Source: Carpediemonas membranifera
Lineage: Eukaryota > Fornicata
Assembly (NCBI GenBank): GCA_019828565.1
Contig: JAHDYR010000011.1
Location: 248,001 to 312,000, forward strand
Direction: 5' to 3'
DNA length: 64,000 nucleotides
Shown in pieces: positions 18,631 through 28,268 of the stretch (position 1 is the stretch's first letter; the number at the start of each line of letters is the position of its first letter). A program made the translations under genes and the position numbers. Below the pieces are notes generated by a model. It made no database searches, was not told the origin of the DNA, and saw nothing but the letters and a program-made list of their open reading frames with translations.

Positions 18631-21600
18631 ATGATATCTTCTGACGCTGATAACCCCGTGGTTAGTACCAATACACTTCCTGTTGGCACGCAGTTTCACC
18701 CTGAGATGCTTGAGACTGAAAATTGTCTGAGAGATGGCAATGCGGTGCCCATAGGACAACAACACGATGAGAAATATAACACTGGTACCGAGAATGAATT
18801 AGGCATGGGTGTAGGATCCTCTCTGCAGCCCATGCCCGGGTTCAACCGCAGTGACGTTCGAGAAAACACGGAATTGGACGTTACTAACGCCTTAGCTGCC
18901 GATCCAAGTCCTGAACCTGTCCAAGAGGCGATAGTGCAAGATAGCACGGATCATCTCCAAGCAGACAGCACATCGTCCCTCTCCCATGCGTCCAGCAGCG
19001 TTGCGTCCAACACAGACACAGAAGATGACGGACAAGGAGTGATCGCCCAGTACGAGCAAGGCCAACCTGACCATGGTCTAGCTGACCAAGAGATTGATTG
19101 GGGGCTTCCTGGCGCCGAGCTCCTGCAGCCTGAGGCAGCACCCGACGTGCAGCTCAACATCTCCTTGAGACAGGAAGGCACAATGTGGGTCCCTGGCCGT
19201 CCAGAAGCCGCAGCGCCTGTTGCACTCATCGATCTTCCCTCCGTGTCCCTCAGCGTGGCATCCACCACCGAGCCCAGATCGAGTAGCAGCCTAGGCACGC
19301 TATTGACGCATAGAGAGACCGTGCTGGATGAGCATCGCCGTCAGACGGGCCGGGTCCAGTCAGCTCTCGAGATCATGGGCATCCTGCACGATGCTGGCCA
19401 GCTGACCCACCCAGTCGAGGTGCCACACTCTGTGCGGGCCATGCCAACCCTGCTGGACTTCACATTCGACCTCGACCGTGACTTCTCACATATCAGGAAC
19501 GCCCAGAAACGAGCAGCCGCGGAGAGGGATGCCAGGAAGGCGCTGAAGAAGAAGATGGCAGTTCATGACATCCAGATGGTTCAAGCGGAGAACGCTGAGC
19601 GCGCAGGGGTGTTGCAAGTGGTCGAGAACCACATTAACCTCGCCGTCAGGGGCCAGCTGAGACACATGGCCTTTGCGCCGCGAGTAAGCATCCCAGAGAC
19701 GAACGTGCCCACCCCGCCGGCCGACGCTCTTCCTGATAGTGGGCCTACGTACGAGCTCAAGGAGACCAACTTCGCCAGCCGACTGTCCGACAGTCACATG
19801 AGGGGGCGGGTTGAGGAGTACGACGCCGTGCTGGCCATTCTCAATGTACGCACCGACCCTCTGCCCGCAAAACCGACTAGGGCCGAACCCGATCTCCCAG
19901 AGCAGACTCCGGAGTGCCGGAGTAGTGATAAGCGAGTCAGAACGAAGGCGATGGTTCTGTGGCGGAAGAAGTGCGAGCGGGCCCGGAACAAGGTCATTAC
20001 TACCGAGACCAGTGCGCTAGAGCAAGACACTGCCAAGCTCCAGACATTGTTGGAAGAAAGACGGGCCACGCTGATGGCCTGTCTGACACGTCCTCCGGCT
20101 ACCAAGAAGAAAGCGCCGGGAGTTCCGAGGGAAGACGACCCAGAGGCAGGAAAGCGATTCGAGCACGACACCATCGTTCGGTACTTCACGGCCATGTCGG
20201 GCATGACCGGCCTGAGGCTCATCAAGGCCCCCGCCGGGGATTCTTCCCTCGACGACGTCACCGCCGAGCTGGCTCGGGTGACTGTCGACCCCGTCTTCAA
20301 CGTTGATGAGATCGAGCAGGCCCTTTACAACGACGCTGACCTGCACCGCGCCGACTACCTCTTGACCCAGGCCGATGCCTCTCCCGAGGACGACCGGGTC
20401 GACCAGCTTCGGGTCGACCTCGGTCGGTTGACACCTATACTCTCCCTCGCCAAGGACCCGATGCCCGCCCTCAGGGGCCGCGTTAAGGAGGCGCTGGAGA
20501 GGAGCGATGAGCTCCACACGCACGTCATTCGCGGCGACGTCAGCAAGATGCGCTCGAAGACGCTGCTCAGAGACAAACAATTCGGCCCCGTCGTCCTCAA
20601 CTGCCTCGACCGGGAGGGCCAGTCGCCGCTGTACAAAGCCTTCCTGCACAACCAGGACAAGGCCTTCGCGGCGCTACTGAATGCCGGCTGCCTGCTCGAG
20701 GACGCCTTCCCTGATGGCCACCCGCTGCTGGCCGCAGTCGCCAATCCGCTGATGCTTAACGCACTTCTCGCGACAAAGCTTGAAGTCAACACGGTTAGCG
20801 GAAACACAACTGCGCTTGTCTCTGCCATCCAGGGCGGCCACTGGGACTCGGCGTTGGAGCTGCTCAACAACGGCGCCGACCCCCTCCTCCCTCCAGACAA
20901 CAACTCGTGGTATGCTGCCTTGGTCTCCCCAGACAGCATATTCGCGCAGCTCATCCAGCATGAGATCCAGACTGTCATCTCTCGTCGACTCGCCGAGGCG
21001 GTCTCCCGAGTCGATATCAGCGGTGTGAAGCGTCTACTCTCCGCACAGGTCATCCCATATGGATCAGAGAGACATCTCACTGCCCCACTATTCGCAGCTG
21101 TCAGGACTGGCAGCCTCGAGTGTGTCAGCGTTTTACTGGGGCATGGTGCCGATCCCAGAGCCACACTGGGCGATCGAACGGCCCTGCAGCTGTGCAAGGG
21201 AAACAAGCACATGGAATTCGTGCTGTCACGGACGGTCGAAGCCACGAACCGCGGTGTTTCGGTCGAGCGGGGTGTTAAAGCCAAGCTGCCAGCCCGCCCC
21301 GCGCTCAACTATCGTCCGGCCGACTCGACAGAGGTCGAGACGTTCCCTATTCGCGATGCAGTTTGCTCTAATCTGCACCAGGGATTCGGACTGAGCAACG
21401 CCCGCTACCGCAACAACCCTGGCGGGGGTGACTGCGCCATCTTCGCCCTACACAACCTTGACCCGACCCTCTTCAGCAACGATACCGTCCGTACCCGCGC
21501 CGCAGCTCGCTCTCTCCTTGCGAAGCCCCAGCCCGTGCTCGACCTGGCAGAGACGGGGTTCACGACCCCGCAGCTCCGCGAGATGTTCGAGGGCAGTAAC

Positions 21601-23895
21601 TTCGTCAACCTGCCCGCACTCTGGGCGATCCAGCTGTACCTGTCGGGGCGGGTCAAGCGTGACACCGTCGGCCAGTTCCTGCTGTACCAGTACGCCAGTG
21701 TTTCGGACAATAGCGGCGCCCATAGAACCATCGAGCGCTTCCACATCGAGCTGACCAACGACAAGTTCATGCTTCGCTGCACCTACCCAGAGCCAAAGGT
21801 GACCAGTGAATGGACCGCATTCGCCGAGGGTGTCGGGTACTGCCACGGCCACTACTTCAACGTCTACCCCACGAAGCCTGTGAGTCAGCCTGACATGTGG
21901 TATAGCGTCGGCGCAGTGCCCGAGCCCGAGTCCACGTCGGTCTCAGTGTCGCAACCGGCCACTAGTAAGGCCTCAGTGCCCCACAGGAACGCCGCGGGGC
22001 AGCAGGACCGGCAGCCGTCAAAGCGCGTATCCGCCCTTTTGTCTTCAGGGATCACCCTTCTGAAGCAGAAGAGGTCGCCACCCAGCAAACCGGAGGTGAG
22101 CGCTGCCCTTTTGCACTGTCACTCCCTCGCTACCGCGAAGACCGGATCAATCCCCGGGGACATCCCCTCGCTGCTCCGACACGCCTACTCCAGACACTTC
22201 GGCAAGATCATGCCCTCTGAGAGGGCCTCCACTGAGCCAGCTGACGACGACTCCTTCGACGACAGCACTCGCGAGGAGTTACTTGCCCTTCTCGACGGCA
22301 TCCCCACGCTCAAGCCCAAGGCACAGGCCCTTCTCAACCGCGCCCGCTCGATCCTCACAGACGGCCCCCCGCTGTCCATGAACGTCGAGCTGGCTGACGG
22401 GCAGGACCTCCCGGACGCCCTGCACACCCTGCTCCATGGCACTCTCTGGGCCGTGATGATGGCAGCTGGGGCTGACCCAGACCTCGACGAGACCCTGCCA
22501 TCCAAGCTCAGCGAACTATACACGACTCAGGCCAAGTGCCTCTGGTTCATGTGTAAGAAGCTTTACTTCTGTCAGCATGTCGCCAGCCGCGACAGTGACA
22601 TTTACGTGAACAGTGAGCTCCGTTTCGTGCAAAATGGCGACGCTTACGCGCACATTCTCTACCACGGTCGCCTCTTCCTGGCCAATTCAGAGAAAGAAAG
22701 GCCTTTTACCCGCGCCGCCATGGCGCTTTCTAGCCGTGTCGAAGGAACAGACCCCTTCATCGCCGTGACGCCCCGGGGTTTATGGGAATGGAAGAAGGAC
22801 AACCTCCCCACTCGTGTCAGGTTCAGAACAAGCCCACAAGCGGCGGAGTACGAGCGATGCCTTCAGCCCTGGTCCAAGGATCGTCTCGTGAAGGAGGTTA
22901 TCTTCGGCGACTTCACCGTCATCGTCGTCACGGAGGCGGGTCTATTTGCTTCGGGTTCAGGTGCACCTGCCTTCGTAGGGAATGTGCGCCATGGTGAATC
23001 GCGGCTCAACCCCATCTTCCTCCCAGACGGCTTCATCCCAGAGAGAGTGCAGTTTAGGCATAACGTCGCAGTTTTAACCATGAGCGATCGGCAGATGATA
23101 TCGGGTAGGAACGACTCAGGTCAGCTTGGACTCGGGCACAGCAACAGCATGACCGGCTTCGTCGATCTGCCGTTCCATGTTGATTCCATCCTAACCGGCG
23201 ACCACGCGGACTTCTCCAACTTCTTCGAGAGTAACAACCGCATTTTGTTCGTAGGTCATGTGTGGCCTCAGCTTGTGGCCTCTGGCTTGCTACCTGGTTT
23301 CGAAGAAGAAGACACCTGTGTCGAGCCGACGCCCCTTCGTTACCAGGAGCCGGTCAAGGCTTTCTTCAGTGATGACAGTCGTCTTGTCTGGGTGACCGAG
23401 GGCGAGACGCATTACGTCCGAAAGATGGACGGGATTCCACTCAGCGAGTTCACGCTGCCGTTTGAGATCACCCACATTGTTCCAGATTCTATCGACAGGC
23501 TCAGTATTCTTCGTGTCATACTAACTAGAAGAATGAATGAAGATGACTGCGACTGCGGCATATCACCTGATGGACACCAAGACCGTTTCCGCGACACTGC
23601 TGGCATCTGGCACGAGCTGGCGGCCGTGACCAACTCGGTGCCCATACTGTTCGACTGTCCCGAGCCTACCGAGGATCATAAGCCTGTATTTACGGTCGAC
23701 GTCCAGCCGGGGGAATATCCGAGTCAAGTCGCCCGGATCACCAAAGCTGAGCGGGAGAAGATGAATGAATCACAGCATGGCCCCGAGAGGAAGTGGGAGC
23801 GCGACAACGACAGCGATAGCGATGATGAGGATATCTTGGGGGCACTTGACATGGATACCAGGATGCAGCTCATGCTTCAGTCAATGATGTCATAG
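18631..23895 (+). CDS. Large ankyrin / OTU-like peptidase / RCC1-like fusion protein
   Basis: 1754 residues in one exon. Residues 1-400 are low-complexity with charged helices at about 285-330. Residues 430-480 are a basic coiled stretch. Ankyrin-type repeats lie at about 660-765 (GQSPLYKAFLHNQDKAFAAL, NTTALVSAIQGGHWDSALEL) and 815-870 (LFAAVRTGSLECVSVLLGHG). Residues 925-1085 resemble an OTU-type cysteine peptidase: GGGDCAIFALHN gives the candidate nucleophile Cys935, and CHGHYFNVY gives the candidate His1074 in the HYxxV position. Residues 1159-1670 are the RCC1-like module shared with the gene at 12276..13865. The tail is acidic (DSDSDDEDI). TGTAAA lies 29 nt past the stop. OTU enzymes remove ubiquitin; whether this divergent domain is active is unknown. 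Confidence 0.85.
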   Translation: MISSDADNPVVSTNTLPVGTQFHPEMLETENCLRDGNAVPIGQQHDEKYNTGTENELGMGVGSSLQPMPGFNRSDVRENTELDVTNALAADPSPEPVQEAIVQDSTDHLQADSTSSLSHASSSVASNTDTEDDGQGVIAQYEQGQPDHGLADQEIDWGLPGAELLQPEAAPDVQLNISLRQEGTMWVPGRPEAAAPVALIDLPSVSLSVASTTEPRSSSSLGTLLTHRETVLDEHRRQTGRVQSALEIMGILHDAGQLTHPVEVPHSVRAMPTLLDFTFDLDRDFSHIRNAQKRAAAERDARKALKKKMAVHDIQMVQAENAERAGVLQVVENHINLAVRGQLRHMAFAPRVSIPETNVPTPPADALPDSGPTYELKETNFASRLSDSHMRGRVEEYDAVLAILNVRTDPLPAKPTRAEPDLPEQTPECRSSDKRVRTKAMVLWRKKCERARNKVITTETSALEQDTAKLQTLLEERRATLMACLTRPPATKKKAPGVPREDDPEAGKRFEHDTIVRYFTAMSGMTGLRLIKAPAGDSSLDDVTAELARVTVDPVFNVDEIEQALYNDADLHRADYLLTQADASPEDDRVDQLRVDLGRLTPILSLAKDPMPALRGRVKEALERSDELHTHVIRGDVSKMRSKTLLRDKQFGPVVLNCLDREGQSPLYKAFLHNQDKAFAALLNAGCLLEDAFPDGHPLLAAVANPLMLNALLATKLEVNTVSGNTTALVSAIQGGHWDSALELLNNGADPLLPPDNNSWYAALVSPDSIFAQLIQHEIQTVISRRLAEAVSRVDISGVKRLLSAQVIPYGSERHLTAPLFAAVRTGSLECVSVLLGHGADPRATLGDRTALQLCKGNKHMEFVLSRTVEATNRGVSVERGVKAKLPARPALNYRPADSTEVETFPIRDAVCSNLHQGFGLSNARYRNNPGGGDCAIFALHNLDPTLFSNDTVRTRAAARSLLAKPQPVLDLAETGFTTPQLREMFEGSNFVNLPALWAIQLYLSGRVKRDTVGQFLLYQYASVSDNSGAHRTIERFHIELTNDKFMLRCTYPEPKVTSEWTAFAEGVGYCHGHYFNVYPTKPVSQPDMWYSVGAVPEPESTSVSVSQPATSKASVPHRNAAGQQDRQPSKRVSALLSSGITLLKQKRSPPSKPEVSAALLHCHSLATAKTGSIPGDIPSLLRHAYSRHFGKIMPSERASTEPADDDSFDDSTREELLALLDGIPTLKPKAQALLNRARSILTDGPPLSMNVELADGQDLPDALHTLLHGTLWAVMMAAGADPDLDETLPSKLSELYTTQAKCLWFMCKKLYFCQHVASRDSDIYVNSELRFVQNGDAYAHILYHGRLFLANSEKERPFTRAAMALSSRVEGTDPFIAVTPRGLWEWKKDNLPTRVRFRTSPQAAEYERCLQPWSKDRLVKEVIFGDFTVIVVTEAGLFASGSGAPAFVGNVRHGESRLNPIFLPDGFIPERVQFRHNVAVLTMSDRQMISGRNDSGQLGLGHSNSMTGFVDLPFHVDSILTGDHADFSNFFESNNRILFVGHVWPQLVASGLLPGFEEEDTCVEPTPLRYQEPVKAFFSDDSRLVWVTEGETHYVRKMDGIPLSEFTLPFEITHIVPDSIDRLSILRVILTRRMNEDDCDCGISPDGHQDRFRDTAGIWHELAAVTNSVPILFDCPEPTEDHKPVFTVDVQPGEYPSQVARITKAEREKMNESQHGPERKWERDNDSDSDDEDILGALDMDTRMQLMLQSMMS

Positions 23896-24332
23896 TGCCT
23901 GTGTCGGTCTATCGATTGTAAAAATGTAAGTATAAGATTTTATTTATGCGTGGTCCAATCGCGACCATGGGGAGCGTGCAGCCCAACCATGAATCGGAAT
24001 AATGTTGCCTGCCGTTGGGGGTGCTGTTGGTACATTACAGCCCCAGCTCCGTGTCGCTGACGCCGAGGTGCTTGAGGTGCTCGGCTCTCTTGGTCAGTCG
24101 TCTCGACTGACACTCCCAGGCCCCGGTGTAGTTTCAGCTTCACGAGATCAGAACACTTTCTTACAGCTGCAGTCCAGGTCAAGTTTCGTGAGAGTGCAGC
24201 TTGGGTACGGCGGGGCTGTGCGCCATGCGCGAGGCGGAGACGCCTGCAATCAGGGCCACGACCGCAAGACTGTGACTGGATCGTTCAATACCCAACCCAA
24301 CCTTAAATAAACGATAACCTGCGTTTTAAAGT
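23896..24332. other. Convergent 3' spacer
   Basis: Lies between the stops of the large fusion gene and the IFRD-like gene. TGTAAA near 23920 is the probable poly(A) signal of the former. No gene is supported. Confidence 0.6.
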
Positions 24333-25481
24333 TTAAAGAAGCGTACCATCCATCGCAGCCGCTCTTACATCCGCCTTAAGGCCTCTGCCCCGCTCGACCT
24401 CGCTAAGCCGAGAAGCCTTCGACTCCCCCGCAGTCCCAGCAATGTTACACCGGTCGACATCGAGCATGGCATGGACAGGCGACTCCTGCGTGTGGACATG
24501 ACTCAACAGCCCCTCGCCGAGGAGTTTGCTGATCGTGTCATAGCGCATGATGGCCGCCCAGGTGCGGAGCTCAAGCTTCATGGCAGCCACTGTGTTGGCG
24601 ACCTGGTGGCCCTCGCCGTCCACGCCCATGTGCTTCACCACGGTGAGTGTCTTAACCTGCACGGGACCATTACCAGTGAGTGTGGCGGCGAGGTCCCGGA
24701 ACGTGGCCCGCTGGACCTTCTTGTCGTCCTTGCTGAGGCTCTTAGCGCTCCCCTCGGCGAGTTCATCGATGAGCTCCAGCATCATCGGCTTACGTTCCTT
24801 GAGTCCGCTTGATTTGGTCGATTGGACAAGGATCCCGAGCAGCTGGCCCGTATGGATACGGACGCCGACGTCTCCGTGCTCTAGATACTTGAGAATGGAG
24901 GCTGCCTTACTGTCTGCGAACTTGGTGGCGAGGCTGGGGCGGAGGGAGGTGACAATCAAGCTAATCGAGTCGAGACAAGCCATGATATAGCCGGGGTGAG
25001 CTTTCCTTCCAACAGCCATGTCTGTAGCCTGGAATCCCTTTGATCCGAAGGCGTGTTCGGCAAGGAGGTCGAGGCTGTCGAAGGCTTGGTCCTCTTCGAG
25101 TACAGCAAAGGCCACAGCGCCAAGGCAATGGTAGGCATTGACGCGGAGGTTTGGCTGCTTGGAAGTACAGAGGCGCTTGATGGAATCGAGGCATTCGACG
25201 ACGAGAACTGAGGCTTCCTCGGCCAAAGTGATGACGGCGACGCTGATAAAAAGGAGAGCTTCGGGAAGAGGCTTCTTAGAACGGAGATTCTGAGCAGTAT
25301 ACATGGATATTGTCTCGATATACCTCCCGACATCCTCAAGGGCATTCGTATTGTCGCGCAAAAACTTGATCAGGCCGGCGAAACCTTGTCGAGCGGCAAG
25401 CGGCGCCTTCTCGCCGATAAGCTCGACCCAATTCGGATCCCACTCTGTTTTACGTACCTGAGATGCAAAATCACTGTCCAT
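24333..25481 (-). CDS. IFRD-like (interferon-related developmental regulator) helical-repeat protein
   Basis: 382 residues from the ATG at 25481 (MDSDFASQVRKTEWDPNW); an in-frame ATG at 25589 would add 36 unlike residues. HEAT/ARM-like helices fill about 20-260, with VRIHTGQLLGILVQS and LIDELAEGSAKSLSKDDKKVQRATFRDLAATL. The last matches the IFRD signature KKDRRKQRxxFRDxxxxVE. The C-terminal block ELRTWAAIMRYDTISKLLGEGLLSHV corresponds to the conserved IFRD C-terminal region. Family members (IFRD1, PC4/TIS7) are transcriptional co-regulators in animals and bind ribosomes in other eukaryotes. The 5' end faces the next gene (+), 180 bp away. Confidence 0.8.
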   Translation of the reverse strand: MDSDFASQVRKTEWDPNWVELIGEKAPLAARQGFAGLIKFLRDNTNALEDVGRYIETISMYTAQNLRSKKPLPEALLFISVAVITLAEEASVLVVECLDSIKRLCTSKQPNLRVNAYHCLGAVAFAVLEEDQAFDSLDLLAEHAFGSKGFQATDMAVGRKAHPGYIMACLDSISLIVTSLRPSLATKFADSKAASILKYLEHGDVGVRIHTGQLLGILVQSTKSSGLKERKPMMLELIDELAEGSAKSLSKDDKKVQRATFRDLAATLTGNGPVQVKTLTVVKHMGVDGEGHQVANTVAAMKLELRTWAAIMRYDTISKLLGEGLLSHVHTQESPVHAMLDVDRCNIAGTAGESKASRLSEVERGRGLKADVRAAAMDGTLL

Positions 25482-25661
25482 GGCGATGTGATGGCGATCA
25501 GCGTCGGCAACTGGGTTATCATGCGAGGTGCAATCTCGTCTTCGCAGGCGGATAAATGCACACCACTGGGTAGGGCTAAGGTGGGCCATGGGCACCAATT
25601 CCCGTGTTGGCGGACCATTTTTGTCATTTTTGTCAGATCTGACAATTCATTATCCGAAGCG

Positions 25662-26893
25662 ATGCCTGAGGATAGTACAGCCGAAGTGTTTCAATTGAGT
25701 ATAGATTTAGGACAAGGAGGTGTTGTTCCCGGTAATATCACGTTTTCAGTGTCCTCGATGCGTTCTTCAATCCTGAATGTGGCCATGTGTGTCAATATCA
25801 CCAATGATCAGATAATACCGCTAGCGTTCCACACAAAGCTCATAGGATCCCAATACGGGCCCAATGCATTCACAGTAATGACCCGCTTCAGCGTATGCTT
25901 CCAGTCCTCCCCTTCACACAGCGGCACGTCACCCAGTCCGCTTCGAGTCTGAGCCGCGGCGGTGCACTCAATGCAGCAGTCAACATGGTTGGTAGCAGTA
26001 TATTTGACAGTGAGATGCTTTCAGTAACTTTCCCAACTCTTCTAGGGAACGAACTCCCGCAATGCTTCCGCCCACTCGTGCTTCAAAAGAGCTTGAGCTC
26101 GTTCTCTGTGGCTGGAAGCATCACATACTCATCGCTAGAACTGTCTATTTCCAAGATATTCCTGGTCACTGCGATCCCGCCGCATCTTCGAACAGTTGGC
26201 CTCGTCGCACAAATGATCATGTCGTTTGAGAGCCTCGCCCGACGCCTACCAGGCAGCCCAACGATCGAGGTGCTTACCATCCCGCCCGGAGTACATATTG
26301 ACACCCATCTTTCAACGACGGTAGCTCAAGGCTCCCAGCTTGTTCTTATGAACCCGGCTTACCCAAACGATATGGCAGAATACCATGCCCTGGTCGTGGA
26401 TGACCACACCAAGGGTACTCCTATGGCTACTGGCGCAGTCATTCAGTTAGACATCGCACCAGCAGCATTTCAAACCTCCCATGCCCTTGCCAACACATGT
26501 CGGACGATCGCTCCCTGTCTCGAGAAGGCGATTACAGGGACAGTACGCCGAGGCGTGTGCTCTTTAGTAATGCCCTCGACCCATTCCCGCCGAACAACAA
26601 CCATGGAGCGACCAGCAATGACCAGGCAAGAGAGAGACGCCCTCGCTCTCGCCGTGGCCCACGCCCTGCTCCAACAGTTCAAACCAGGCCCACTCCGTAC
26701 CCGCCCCAAGTCCCAACGTAGCCGCGGGAGCAGATCTAGGAAGGGGAGCACGAGGTCCAGGTCGACCCCAGGAAACGCCATGGCTGGGGCAGACCCGTGG
26801 GACGACGTGGAGGGCGGTGGAGTGGGCATGGAGGTGTGGAGCAAGCAGACTGGACGGAATGACGAGGCGCTCAGGGCGGACCAGGGGAAGTGA
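25662..26893 (+). CDS. Beta-rich protein, possibly arrestin-like, with disordered tail (2 exons)
   Basis: Exons 25662..25892 and 25922..26893 give 400 residues. The 29-nt intron starts GTATGC and ends TTCACACAG. The N-terminal 280 residues look like two beta-sandwich domains: FQLSIDLGQGGVVPGNITFSV resembles the YxPGexIxG strand pair of arrestins, and later IPPHLRTVGLVAQM and IEVLTIPPGVHIDTH alternate short strands. The C-terminal 110 residues are basic and Arg/Ser-rich, ending with an acidic patch DPWDDVEGGG. An arrestin/Vps26-like trafficking adaptor is possible but unproven. A second frame also stays open across the tail (26497..26721), so the exact 3' structure is less sure than the first intron. 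Confidence 0.75.
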
Positions 26894-27060
26894 GGATGGT
26901 GATAGTGGTGGTGTGGTTGGTATGGCGTGAGACTGGATTATCGAGTAAACGCAAGTCCATTTATGGTCACTGACGGCGTCGTATAGCGGCGCAGGCTCGA
27001 TTTGCAGGATTTACGTTAGCCATAAATGTCTACAAGCAACGAGAATCAGCGATTCTGGCG

Positions 27061-28162
27061 ATGGAAAGATTTTCAGCGTTCAGAGGTTTGTTGAACAGTA
27101 GTCAAACCTCACACAGATCACCTTAGTCCCGTTTGGGCCGTGGATATCTCCCCCAACGGCGAGTACATGGCGACTGGCGGCAGTGACGGCCTCCTGTTCT
27201 TGTACCAGCGCAATACGGAGGGGAAATATGTACAGGTGGCCAAGCAGGATATCCGCACACCCCAGGGGCCCACCACAGTGCGTTCAGTTCGCTTCAGCCC
27301 GGACTCGAAGCGCGTTGCCACGGCCTGTTTCGACGCCAAGGTCCACATATGGTCAATCCTGCCTGGAAGTGCCGAGGAGGAGTCCGAAGAGCCTCGTATG
27401 AAGGCCGTCGACCCTCTGGATGGCCACTCCAACGAGGTGAAGAGCGTCTCTTGGTCCCACGACGGCCTGCTGCTCGCCTCCACCGCCAGAGACAGGAAGG
27501 TTGTTGTTTGGCAGGACAATGAGATGGGCGACTACGAGTGCATGGATGTTATCGAGGGCAAGCACGTTCAGGACGTCAAGGTTGTCTCGTTCCATCCGAC
27601 AGAGGATATTCTCGCCTCTGCCTCTTACGACAACACCGTACAGGTCTACGACGGCCAGGAGGGCATGGAATGGGAGCACGTGTGGGGCTCCAAGTCCCCT
27701 GTGCCTCCTGAGACAGCCGAGGTCCACCCCACGGATGCCCATGGCACCGAGGCCCACAGAGCAACGGTGTGGGACGTTGCGTGGGCCCCCCAAGGCAAAG
27801 AGTTTGTTACAGTATCGTCTGATCTCTCCATGAAGCTGTGGCGGCCTGCAGGCGAGGGCTACGAGGTGGCCCAGACCATTGTGGGATTTACGAAGTTCGT
27901 ACCAATCAGGGCCGTGTGGCTGGGCGATCACGTGTTTGTAACCGGAGCGGAGTCCAAGGTCTTTGTCTTCAAGCGTGGAGCCCCGGCCGGCGGATGCACT
28001 GTACTGGGCGAGTCGGAGGCAGGCTTCGGACTCGTCGAGACGTATACAACCGAACATGACGGCGAAGTCAACAACATGGCAGTCCGCGCAGTAGACGGAG
28101 GTGTGGTAGTAGTCACCGTTGGCGATGACGGGGCGGCTATTATCAGCAGGCTAAACTTCTAA
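27061..28162 (+). CDS. CIAO1: CIAO1/Cia1, WD40 protein of cytosolic Fe-S assembly (2 exons)
   Basis: Exons 27061..27085 and 27117..28162 give 356 residues. The 31-nt intron is GTTTGT...CCTCACACAG, joining MERFSAFRD to HLSPVWAVDISPNG. Seven WD40 blades follow. The order and wording match CIAO1 closely: DGHSNEVKSVSWSHDGLLLA, GDYECMDVIEGKHVQDVKVV, FHPTEDILASASYDNTVQVY and TVWDVAWAPQGKEFVTVSSD. CIAO1 with MMS19 and CIAO2 (FAM96) delivers 4Fe-4S clusters to cytosolic and nuclear enzymes such as DNA polymerases and helicases. Confidence 0.93.
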
Positions 28163-28268
28163 CTCACATTTCCAGTGTGCAGCATTATTAATATCCCCCC
28201 TCACCTCCCTATTATAAACGTAGCACCACTATTTACACCATGCGGGTCCGTTACAACCCACGCAGCCC

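Noticed and set aside
19486-21852. Several long minus-strand frames
   Set aside because: All are antisense to the ankyrin/OTU/RCC1 gene, overlap each other and have no domain similarity.
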